NCBI RefSeq assembly: GCF_000321225.1
Contig: NW_004450467.1
Span: forward strand, 1,739,113-1,803,112
Direction: 5' to 3'
DNA from: Odobenus rosmarus divergens
Lineage: Eukaryota > Chordata > Mammalia > Carnivora > Odobenidae
DNA length: 64,000 bases
Shown piece by piece: positions 11,640-21,170 of the stretch. Position 1 is the stretch's first letter, and each line of letters starts with the position of its first letter. Both the position numbers and the translations under genes were made by a program. The notes under the pieces were generated by a model that was not told the origin of the DNA, made no database searches, and was given only the letters and a program-made list of their open reading frames with translations.

Positions 11640-12250
11640 GCATATATTCACAGATTTTTCAAATAATCCTCTATTATTGGACATATAGATACTTAAAGTC
11701 TTCCTGCATCATAATGCTGTGATAAACCTCCTTATTCATAAAATGTTGAACACATCTCTGATTGTTGCATCAGGCTTGCTCCTAAAACTGGGTATAATTT
11801 GAAAACTTTTGATATGTTGTCACCAGATCTCCCTAAAAGCTTTTTTTTTTAAGTTCAAGTATAGTTAGCATACAGTGTTATATTAGTTTCAGATGTACAA
11901 TATAGTGATTCAACAATTCTATATATTACTCGATGCTCATCACCATAAAAGTACTCTTAATCCCTTTCAACTATCTTGCCCATCCCCCCCCCAAGCCACC
12001 TCCCCTCTGGCAACCACGAGTTTGTTCTCTATACATTTCTCTGGAAGCTTTTGATACATTAGCACCAGATTTCCCTGACAGACATTTGTATTTAATGTGC
12101 ATTTCCAACAGCAGTCCATGCAAGTGTCTGTTTTTTTCACGCTCTCACCACCTTGGGATGTGATCGTTCTCTTTCTTTAATATGTTTCTCAATTTTCTAA
12201 GCAAAAAGTGCTAACTCATTGTTTTTTCACTTTGCACTTCTTGGGGAAAG
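11640..12250 (-). mobile_element. Old antisense L1 fragment, interrupted
   Basis: Two pieces (11640-11838 and 12046-12250) read as the reverse complement of the L1 ORF2 3' region. Examples are 'gcatcataatgctgtgataa' in the first and 'caacagcagtccatgcaagt' with 'aactcattgttttttcactt' in the second. A younger L1 end separates them. No coding potential remains. Confidence 0.65.
11839..12045 (-). mobile_element. Carnivore L1 3' end, antisense, 5'-truncated
   Basis: Begins with a poly-T tract, then 'gttagcatacagtgttatat', 'tcagatgtacaatatagtga', 'ctcgatgctcatcaccataa' and 'tctggcaaccacgagtttgt'. This is the reverse complement of the carnivore L1 3' UTR. It lies inside the older L1 and is flanked by unusually long imperfect direct repeats (about 11801-11837 and 12043-12080). 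Confidence 0.8.
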
Positions 12251-13934
12251 CAGGTCATTCTTATAAAGAAGCCCTGGGTTTCCATCACATTTTAGAGCAT
12301 CATGCTGGTGGCGCTCTTATCACTGCACTGAGCCTCAGTTGCTGCCTGACTCACTCTATCAAAATGCTAACAGAGTGTCCTGCCGTCGGAGGGTTTTGTC
12401 AAAATATCACGTTGCCTAATTTTGATCCAAAATACCAATAACCCTCTTCATGCTGAGAGGAGGAGAAGAGAAGTCATCGAGTAAACATCCTAAGAGATGA
12501 TAGCAGGTGGCAGGAGCACTTTTGCTTTATTTTGTTGGGTTTTGTTCCATTTAGACTTAGTGATTGAGGGGGATGGGAAAGCCCTTTTACTGGCAAAGAA
12601 ACTGACCCTAAGGAGGAGACTTTCTTTTGACTCAATATTGCTCTCAATTTTTTTTTTAGTGCACTCACAATAGTTTGTTCTTTTGCTATGGAGCTGGAAT
12701 GACCTTGGATTTCACAGAGGCACTTTTCAGAACTCTTCCACGTCATCCTTTTCCAAAGCATTTGCAATGTTTGACCGCCCAGTGCTCTCACAACGGACTG
12801 AATGACACACTTTCTCTTTCCTTTGCAGTGATTCCAAATAGGGTGCATTTGCACTCCCTTCCATTAGTAGCAGGCTAAAACTAGCATTACATTGTCAGAA
12901 GTTGAACTTGGTGAACTCTGGGATTCTCGAGAAGAGTCTCCAAGGGAAGACAGGGCATGTTTCACACTTACAAACTTTGGGAAGCATCCTTTAGAGCACG
13001 CACTGTTGACTTCTGTGCTGCTGTTGTCCAGGACCAAAAGCCCCTTTTGTGCATATGTGGCATGAGTATGATGTGGCCAAAGAGTTAGCCGATGCTTGAG
13101 ATTTTCACCGTGTCTGCGCAGTATAAGAAGGAAAGGAGGGAGCTATTTGCATTTTATTTTTTGATTAAGTATGTGTTGACCTAGCTTTCAGTGGTTGGAA
13201 AATTATCATATGAAAAACATTTTTAATATAGTTAGGTCTGTCCTAATATATCAAAAGATTTCATTAAGTCATATTGATTTGCATTTTTTAATTAGTCTAT
13301 ATTTTTGTATACATGAAAAAATATATGCATATATGTATATATTTTTATACATATCTATGAAAAGCACAGACTGATTTAAAAGTGAAAATCAATATGCCTT
13401 GATGCAATCTTATTTTAACCTATTACATCAATAATAATGATATTTAAATATCTATATGGTAGATGTGCAGCCCCAACTCTATCCCTCCTAAATTTTAAGG
13501 TTTTTTTTCCTTCCCTTGTTGTCCAGTGCTGTACCTTTTCCCTAAGCTCACATCAGCACCACCACCCCCCATGTATAGAAAAAGACTTTATTTATTTGAA
13601 TAAGAAAATTTAGAGATTTCCAGAAGAAAGAAAAAACCTGTATGGACATAGAAACAGAATGGCTTATAGGCTATAGGTTTTTAAATTTAACCTTGGTAAA
13701 AGTCACAACTTCTGTGGATCTCAGTTTTCACATTTATAACAGGAAAGGGATCGAGTATTCTCTACAGTGATATTCAGTTTTACAATTAGAAAATATAACA
13801 CAGGCAGACCTGTCTGGGGAGCCAGGTCCCAAGTTTCTCTTTTATAAAGCACTAGGAATTTCCCCTTCTCTTTCTGGATTTTAACCTGATTCCCCTCTAG
13901 CTCATCACCCTCTAATGGGACCAGATGGTAGTGT
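12251..13934. other. Intron 3, unassigned; AT-rich core
   Basis: No recognised element. 13140-13460 is strongly AT-rich, with 'atatatgcatatatgtatat'. The open frame on the - strand at 12474-12854 (126 codons) has no similarity I recognise and lies in otherwise non-coding sequence. Confidence 0.45.
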
Positions 13935-14108
13935 TAATAACTACCATTTCCTGATGCCTATTTTGAGCCAGAATGCATCTGAGGTTCAGAAGGGTGGATT
14001 AAGTTGCTCTGTGAGCACACGGTCCAGGAATGGTAGAACCTGGACCTGAACCCACATTGTCAAGCTCCAAAGCCATGATCTTTACCACCATGTTATGTTG
14101 TCTCCCAG
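13935..14108 (+). repeat. MIR fragment
   Basis: Sense-orientation MIR 3' half: 'aggttcagaagggtggatta', 'acctggacctgaacccacat', then 'aagccatgatctttaccacc'. Ends 'atgttatgttgtctccc'. Confidence 0.65.
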
Positions 14109-14639
14109 TAGGCCGGTGATTTTCAAGTGATAGCTTCCATAAAACCTCAAAAGTGGAGCTGCTCTGGGTTAAGTAGAGTGGGAATGTGGGTGTTGGCCCC
14201 TTTGCCTCATCTACAAGCCTAGGTTGGCCTCACTGTGCTTTCACAGAACTCTGAACTGCATGACATGGGAAAGAAACCACGACACTCCCATGACTACTCA
14301 TGGCCGTGATAGGGCAACACCCACCTTGTCTCCTCTCCGGAGTTTCTGGGTGAAGATCGAGCAGTCTGTGTCCACAGAGGCAGAGGCCCAAGAGCATGAC
14401 TCACAGTGTAAGCAGCGATTCCAAGAGCCAAAGAGCCAGCAGAGCAGTCCTATTTTAATATTTCCTTTGGGGGCCACAAAAACGTCAGGAGACAAGCAGT
14501 TTCTGCACTGGAGTCAAGACACCATCATATTTTTAATAGACATGATAGTAGGAACCTTCGGGCTCTCATTTTTGAGCACCACTGCCATTAGCATTGCCAT
14601 CATTTTCCTGAAGTTCAACATAATGGTCAAGAGTGAGGA
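14109..14639. other. Intron 3, contains a 154-codon open frame of doubtful meaning
   Basis: An ATG-initiated frame runs 14224-14688 on the + strand. Composition is not gene-like and it terminates inside a MIR remnant, with a hydrophobic stretch near its end. It lacks splice context and resembles no family I know, so I do not call it a gene. Confidence 0.4.
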
Positions 14640-14805
14640 CTTTGCTATGAGCAGGACTGGGTTTCCATTCTACCCCGCCCACTACTGAGTGGGTTTGGAC
14701 CAGCTATTTAATTAAGATTCCATTTTCTCATCTAGAAAATGAGGTAAAGTAAGCAAAACCCAGAACAATATCTATCACAATAAAGGTTAGCTATTAATAT
14801 TAATA
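14640..14805 (-). repeat. MIR fragment, antisense
   Basis: Reverse complement of MIR: 'actgggtttccattctaccc', 'ccattttctcatctagaaaa' and 'tgaggtaaagtaagc', then 'ttagctattaatattaatat'. Confidence 0.6.
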
Positions 14806-14938
14806 TTGTAAGTTAATGAAACATATTCTTCTAGTTATAAAAAAACGAGAAGAATCAGTATTTCCAAAAACTTTATTAATATATATGGTAATCTAATTAT
14901 TAAAAGATGGACTCTTCTCATTAAAAACCATTTTTTTA

Positions 14939-15107
14939 GGGGCTCCTGTGTGACTCAGTTGCTTAAGCATCTGACTCTTGGTTTTGGCTCAGGTCATGAT
15001 CTAATGGGTCATGAGATGATGGAGCCCCGTGTGAGAGTCTGCTTGAAGATTCTCTCCCTCTGCCCCTCCCCTCCCTCAAATAAATAAATACATCTTTAAA
15101 AACTTCT
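14939..15107 (+). mobile_element. Carnivore tRNA-Lys SINE, sense
   Basis: Head 'ggggctcctgtgtgactcag', 'ttgcttaagcatctgactct', 'tggctcaggtcatgatctaa', shortened body and an (AAAT)n/poly-A tail. Internal deletion removes part of the CT-rich region. Confidence 0.92.
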
Positions 15108-15338
15108 GTTGTTTTTTTTTTTCATTTTTGGTTTGGATACTCTCCTTCTGAATCGCATCTAAATTTTTTTGTTTTTATGATTGCCACAATAAGTCTAGTT
15201 AACATCATCAGCACACATGGTTACAAATTTTTTGTACTAGGGATGAGAACTTTTAAGATCTACTCTCTTAATCTGATGTAATGTGCAACACGGTGACTAT
15301 AGTTAATAATAATACCGTATTTTATATTTGAAAGTTGT
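15108..15338 (-). mobile_element. L1 3' fragment with 5' inversion (probable twin priming)
   Basis: 15160-15270 reads as antisense L1 3' UTR ('gatgagaacttttaagatct', 'actctctta'). 15271-15338 reads as sense L1 ('ggtgactatagttaataata', 'tatttgaaagttg'). In an intact L1 these two segments are adjacent. The arrangement therefore equals a minus-strand insertion whose 5' piece is inverted. Target-site duplications are not clear, so two independent insertions are not excluded. Confidence 0.6.
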
Positions 15339-15505
15339 GGTTGAATTTTACGTGAGATTTCTTTCTCAAATATACAATATTATGCCACACGGGATGTGCA
15401 ACTTCCACGTTCCTGGGGGTCAGATGTGCCATTACAAAGACAGATGCTGTAATGATCAGAGTTTAGGTGGATTTTATTATCTATTGATAGCTAAATCCCA
15501 GGGTT

Positions 15506-15684
15506 GTTTTTTTTTAAGATTTTATTTATATATTTGAGAGAGAGCAAGAGAGGGGTAGGGGCAGAGGGAGAAGCAGACCCTCTGCTTAGCAGAGAGCCCG
15601 ATGCGGGGCCTCGATCCCAGGACGCTGGGATCGTGACCTGAGCCAAAGGCAGATGCTTAACCAACTGAGCCACCCAGGTACCAA
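15506..15684 (-). mobile_element. Carnivore tRNA-Lys SINE, antisense, with perfect TSD
   Basis: Poly-T, 'aagattttatttatatattt', GA-rich body and antisense tRNA head ending 'gagccacccaggtacc'. Flanked by a perfect 14-bp target-site duplication, 'taaatcccagggtt', at 15492-15505 and 15685-15698. The perfect duplication implies a fairly recent L1-mediated insertion. Confidence 0.96.
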
Positions 15685-15698
15685 TAAATCCCAGGGTT

Positions 15699-16599
15699 TT
15701 AAGAGAATTTGGAAACTCCTTTTCCCATTCCTCTCAGCCAAATGAAAACTGGAGTTATAGAAGTCAAACTTCTGTGTGGCAGGTTTGAGAATCATTAATG
15801 CATGCTTAATATGTAGCCATGTCTTCCAGTGGTAGCAAAATTTGCTTTTAGGTCTTTAGTGCTCCAGAAATAACTAATGCTTTAATAAAACCTGAAATGT
15901 CAGTATTCTAGTGAAGAATTTGCTTTCAATGCCACTTGCCTCCTGAAATACCTCAGCCTTTTTCCACTTGTGGACCGGTATATTTATAGTACCCACAATA
16001 TGTCATTCAATTTCAGTTGTTGAATTAGGGGTGCTTGAAGGGTATATGAGCATAGAACCAAGGTTCCATCACTAATTGGCCCAAGCAGCAGATAAATGGG
16101 AAGAGAAGAGGATTTATTTTGACTGCAGGGGTAAAAATAATAGTGCATAGCCAATCTGAGCAGATGAGAGTCAGGGGTGAATGTGCAGAAGAGACAGATG
16201 GTGGTGAGTAAAGAGAAGGAGGTTAGAAGTTTTACATAAGAAGTGACTTAATCAGAACACCAGTGACTTGAAGCAGATTTAAAAGGCACATTTGAAGGAA
16301 GTTTGACTTGGTCTCTATGATGGGATTGAGAAGACTTGGAGCAAATTCCTAGAACTTTTGGCTACAGTAGAGTATAAATATTTTAACATTCATTAAATAT
16401 GTGTATTGACTTTTTTTTAAACTGAGCTTTTTTTTTTTTAACATTTTCCAATAGTTAAACCTGATGTGAAAGTCAATCTTTGAAAACGGCCAATCAGTAA
16501 ACGTCGTTATAGGCACATGTGGGCACAGCATGCTTAGCCCAGGGTTCTTTCCTGGGTGTTCATTCATTCTGTTGCCAGTGTTCCAACCTCAGCACCCTC
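15699..16599. other. Intron 3, no feature recognised
   Basis: Unique-looking, AT-leaning DNA with two short poly-T tracts near 16410 and 16430. 16100-16330 is purine-rich and may hold an ancient repeat that I cannot assign. Confidence 0.45.
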
Positions 16600-17520
16600 C
16601 CCTGAGCCCACCTACTTGGCACCTGTTGATGGACAAATGGGTAGTTTTCAGTTTGTGGCTATTACAGACACAGCTGCTATGAATATTTGTAACAGGTCTT
16701 TGTATCTTTGTATGGACATAGGCTTTCTTTTCTCTTGGGTAAATAAATACCTAGTGGTGAATGGCTAGACTTTATAGTAGGCACATGCTTAATTTTCTAA
16801 AAAAACTACTCAACTGTTTTCCAAAGCGGCTGTACCATTTTATACCACCTGCAGGAAAGTAAGAGAGTTCCAGTTTCCCTACGTCTTCACCAATACTTGG
16901 TATGGTTTTTAATTTTTGCCACTCAAAGGAATCAAGGTGTCTCATGGTGTTTTAATTTGTATTTCCTTAATGAATACTGATGTTATATGTTTCTCTTTTT
17001 TTTTTTTTTTACTTTTAACCTATTTGTTTCTTAATACGCAGAGCTGGTGTCTTGAAGGCAGCATATAGCCAATGTGATCCTGTTTGCCTTTTACCTGTGA
17101 TGTGGAGACCATATATATTCAATGTGATTATCAGTATGGTTCAATTCTGTCATCCTGTGATTTGTTTTCTATTTGTCCATGTGTTCTTTCCCATCATTTC
17201 CTATTTTCTGCCTTCTTTTCAATTCATTATTTATGTGTGTGTGATTCCAATATATCTCCTCTGTTAACTAGCCAAAACTCTGGTTTGTTTGTTTTTTTAA
17301 TTTAGTGGTTGTTCCAGCATTTATAGAAACATTTTTAACTTACCACAGTCTACCTTGAGGTAATATACCATTTCACCTATAGTATAAGAACCTCATAATA
17401 GTACATTTCCATTTTTACCCTTCTGGACTTTATACTATTGTTGTCATGCATTTTACTAATACATATGGTATAAATACCACAATATATTACTATTTTTTGT
17501 TATTTTTGTTTAAAGACAAT
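16600..17520 (-). mobile_element. Old L1 fragment(s), antisense
   Basis: 16630-16990 is the reverse complement of the L1 ORF2 3' end ('caaagcggctgtaccatttt', 'gtgtctcatggtgttttaat'). 17000-17520 continues with antisense sequence typical of the 5' part of old L1 families ('tagtggttgttccagcattt', 'ccacagtctaccttgaggta'). No intact reading frame. Confidence 0.65.
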
Positions 17521-17754
17521 TATCTTTTAAAGGGATGTAAATAATAAGAAACTAAGTCTCTATGTACACTCATGTAATTATAGTTACTTTTTCTGATGCA
17601 GTTCATTCCTATGCACGACCATATTTGAACAAATAAGATGGATTCCAAGGATTCTAAGTAATTTTTGTAGATACTCTTTTCCCAAGGAGAAGGAGATGAA
17701 TTCCCCATCCCTTGAGTGTAGGCTGGGCTTTGTGACTTAGCAGAATATGGAAAG

Positions 17755-18310
17755 CAGAGGAAAAATGAGTCACTGTACAGTGGAGAAACCTGGCAAACAC
17801 TACCCTGACCAGGTGGTCAAGGTTAATATCATGAGTGCCAAGTCATGATATTAACCTTAACTAACTCACTTCACCTCTGTGATCATCTTGTCAAGAACCC
17901 ATAGCCCAGTCTAACTATGAGAAAAATATCACACAAACCTCATTTGAGGAACATTCTACAAAACACCTAACTGGCACTCCTCACAACTGTCAAGGTCATC
18001 AAGAAAGGAGTCTGAGAAATAGTTACAGACCAGAGTAGGCTAGAGACATGATGACTATATATAATGTGCTATCCTGGATGGGATCCTGGGATAGATAAAG
18101 GACATAACTAATATCCAAATAAACTTCAGAGTTTAGTTAATGTAATGTAGTAATACTGGTTCCTTAGTTGTGACAGGTCGACCACTGCCATCAAATGCGT
18201 TAACAATAGAAGAAACTCGGTAGAGGGTATGCAGGAAATCTTTCCACTAACTTTGCAACTTTTTTGTAAATCTGCAGTTATTCCAAAATTGACACTTTAC
18301 TTTTTAAAAA
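17755..18310 (+). repeat. Old interspersed repeat (probably L1 3'-UTR type) with a perfect hairpin
   Basis: Recognisable blocks are 'ggagaaacctggcaaacact', 'cacctctgtgatcatcttgt', 'acctcatttgaggaacattc' and 'gctatcctggatgggatcct', ending in 'taaatctgcagttattccaa'. A perfect 16-bp inverted repeat lies at 17819-17834 / 17843-17858. Family assignment uncertain. Confidence 0.5.
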
Positions 18311-18534
18311 CATTTCAATACCAATATTTCAATTCCAAATGTAAAAAATCTTTTCTGTTTATTTATGTAGTTACCATATCTGGTCACATTCATTCCTTTG
18401 TCCAAATCCTTATTTCCTTTTCAGATCATCTTTCTCTTTCCTGCAGTTTTTCCTCTAACTTTTTCTGTAGTGTAGTTCTGCTGCTGATGAATTATTTCAG
18501 CTTTTGTATGTCTGACACCATCTGTATGTCACCC

Positions 18535-18721
18535 CCTTTTTTGGAAAAGAGAGAGAGAGCACATGGCAGGGAGGGGCAGAGGGAGAGGGAGAGAGAATCT
18601 TAAGCAGGCTCCATGTCCAGTGCAGAGCCCTTTGCGGGACTCAATCTCATGACCCTGAGGTCATGGCCTGAGCTGAAATCAAGAGTCAGACGCTTAACTG
18701 ACTGAGCTACCCAGGCGCCCC
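18535..18721 (-). mobile_element. Carnivore tRNA-Lys SINE, antisense, inside L1
   Basis: GA-rich body and antisense tRNA head ('gagctgaaatcaagagtcag', 'tgagctacccaggcgcccc'). It interrupts the old L1 at 18534/18722. The poly-T end is short. Confidence 0.92.
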
Positions 18722-19194
18722 TCATCCCTGGTTTTTGAATGATAATTTTGCTGGGTACAGAAGTCTAAGTTGGCAGTCCTTTTTCACTACTTTAAATGTG
18801 TTGCGCCATTATCTTCTCACTTGAATTGTTTCTAACCAGAGCTACATTGTTGTTATTATTTTCATACTTTCGTGTCCTTTTCTTCATGTTACTTGTACTT
18901 GGCTTTTATTTAGCTTCTTGGATCTGTGGATGTATACATTTCATCAAACCTGGAAATTTTCAGACATTATTTCTTCTAATAATTTTCTTCCCCACTCTCC
19001 ATTTTCAGGAACTCTACCAACATGTCTATTAGGCCATATTTTAAAGTTGCTCCACAGCTCACTGCTGATTTTTTTACTTAAAAATTGTCTTGTCTCTGTG
19101 TCCCATTTTAGGCACTCTCTATTGCTGTCATTGAGCTACTAATCATTTCTCCTGCAGTATCTCATCTGCCATTTTTCTTGGTCACTTGTATGAC

Positions 19195-19745
19195 TTCTCT
19201 ATTGCTTCATGACAAATCACCACAAATTTAGCAGACTAAAACAACATACATTTGTGATCTCACATTGTCTTGGGTCAGGAGTCTGGTGCCAGGATGCTGG
19301 GTCCTCTGCTCAGGGTCTCCCAAGGTTGTCAACTGGATGCATCCTTATAAAGCCAGCTCAGGAAATATACCTTTGCAAGCTCCTCCAGGTTGTTGGCAGA
19401 ATTCATTTCCTCCAGGTTGTGGGCAGAGGTCCCCACTTTCTTTCTGGCTATCAGCTGAGGGCAGTTCTTACCTCCTGGACGCTGCCCCCCATTCCCTGCC
19501 ACTTGGCTCTCTCCACAGCATAGCAGTTCACAATACGTGTGTCTGCTTCCCAAAGCCAGCAGGCTTCCTGTTTCTTTGATGGACTCCCCTGAGTTCTTAG
19601 GCCTACCTGGGTCATCTCCCTTTTGGTTAGCTCAAATGAACTGATTTGGGATTTTAATTACATCTGAAAAATTCCTTTTGCTATATATGGTAACATAAGA
19701 GTCCCAGGACAGGAGTCCTGGGACCATCTTAGAATTCTGCCCCCC
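19195..19745 (+). repeat. Unassigned old repeat inserted in L1
   Basis: Starts 'tctctattgcttcatgacaa', then 'gcagactaaaacaacataca', 'ttgggtcaggagtctggtgc', and ends 'ccatcttagaattctgcc'. This is a widespread mammalian repeat type also present at 53.19-53.88 kb. It splits the L1 sequence. A 9-bp inverted repeat lies at 19701-19709/19716-19724. Confidence 0.55.
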
Positions 19746-19894
19746 ACACCTGCGCCTTTTTCATCTCAGACTTTCATCTTTAGAAGCTCCATTTGTGTAT
19801 TTTAAAAATTTGTATATCTTCCATGTCTCTACTTAACTGTTGAGCATATAGAATACAACTCTAAGAACTGTTTTAATGTCATCTTCTAACATCT

Positions 19895-20510
19895 GTGTCA
19901 GTTCTTGACAAGAACTTTCTGTTTCTATGACTGGAACTACTTTAGACACCTCAAATTAGTGGAAGCATACCAGTATTTGTCTTTTTGTGACTACCATATT
20001 TCACTTAGCATAATGTCCTCAAGGTTCATCCATGTTGTAGCATGTGACAAAGTTTCCTTCTTTTTAAGGCTGAATAATATTCCATTATATGCATATACCA
20101 CATTCTGTTTATCTATCCACCTGTCAAACATTTCAGTTATTTCTACCCCTTGGCTATTGTGAATAATGCTGCAGTGAACTTCAGTGTGCAAATATCTCTT
20201 CAACATTCTGCTTTCAGGTCCTTTGGATATATACCCAGAAGTAGAATTGCTGGATCACATGGTGATTCTATTTTTAATTTTTTGAGGAACCACCACACTG
20301 TTTTCTAAGGAGGGTGCACCATTTTACATTTGCACTAACCATGTACAAGGGTTCCTGTTTCTCTATATTCTCATCAACACTTGTTATTTTCTGGTTTTTT
20401 GATAGTAGCCATCCTAATGGGTGTGAGGTGATATCTCATTGTAATTTTGATTTGCATTTCTCTTATGATTAGTGATGGTGAGCATCTTTTTGTTTGCTTG
20501 TGGATGGGTA
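19895..20510 (-). mobile_element. L1 ORF2/3' fragment, antisense, nested in older L1
   Basis: Clear reverse complement of L1 3' sequence: 'cttagcataatgtcctcaag', 'gctgaataatattccattat', 'gctattgtgaataatgctgc', 'gatatctcattgtaattttg'. Less diverged than the flanking L1, so it is younger. The frames are broken. Confidence 0.8.
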
Positions 20511-21170
20511 ATTTTTTTTTTATTCCCTTATATATTCTTGAGCCTTGTTTTGAGATGCAGTTGTTACTTGGAAGCAGTTGGATCATTTCAGATCTTGCTT
20601 TTTCAATTTGTTAGGTGGTCCAGAGCAAACCTCGTGCTAGGGTTAGTGATTCTTCACCACGGAGGCAAGACCCTCCAGAGTACCCTACCCAACTCCCCGT
20701 CGATCGTGGGATTAACCCTTCTGGTGGGGACAGGCATTCTTCTTGGCTCTGCTCATGTTGGGCATTGTTCTCTCTAATCCGTTTAGATGGTTCTTTCCTT
20801 GGCACAGGCAGTTTCTTCATCTGCATCTGCAGATCTGCTGCATGCTCTGCTAGTTCTCCTTCTGCAGCCCTTCTCTCCAATATCCTATCCTGAGAACTAG
20901 CTGTCGGGTTCTCCCGGGACGCTCAGCTCCATCTCCTCCACTCCGTCTTCCAGGCTCCACCAGGGTTCTCCTTCCCTATGCTGTGGCCTGAAAACTCTAC
21001 CAAGACAGTTAGCCAGCCAGTCATAGGGCCAACTTTGTTTGTTCCTGTCTTAGGGATTGCTCTTCTTTGTTGCCTGACATCCAGTATCTTGATACTGTTG
21101 TTGCTTATGTTCTGCTTTTTTTAAAATCTGGTCTTTGTTATTCCATCTTGGCAAGAAGCAGAAGTCACGG

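Larger units (their letters stand above)
18330..21170 (-). mobile_element. Old L1 5' region, antisense, with three nested insertions
   Basis: Discontinuous antisense sequence of an old L1M-type 5' region appears at about 18330-18534, 18722-19194, 19746-19894 and 20515-21170. Examples are 'tagcttcttggatctgtgga', 'tatcttccatgtctctactt' and 'cttgagccttgttttgagat', ending 'attccatcttggcaagaagc'. The pieces stay in consistent order and are separated by a SINE, an unnamed repeat and a second L1. Frames at 20472-20893 on either strand are by-products of this element. Confidence 0.65.

Noticed and set aside
12474..12854. 126-codon minus-strand frame
   Set aside because: No similarity recognised, no exon signals; consistent with a chance frame in non-coding DNA.
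14224..14688. 154-codon open frame with a hydrophobic stretch
   Set aside because: Ends inside an antisense MIR remnant and resembles no protein I know; most likely chance.
20472..20893. Overlapping 70-101 codon frames on both strands
   Set aside because: They lie in antisense old L1 sequence, so they are not genes.
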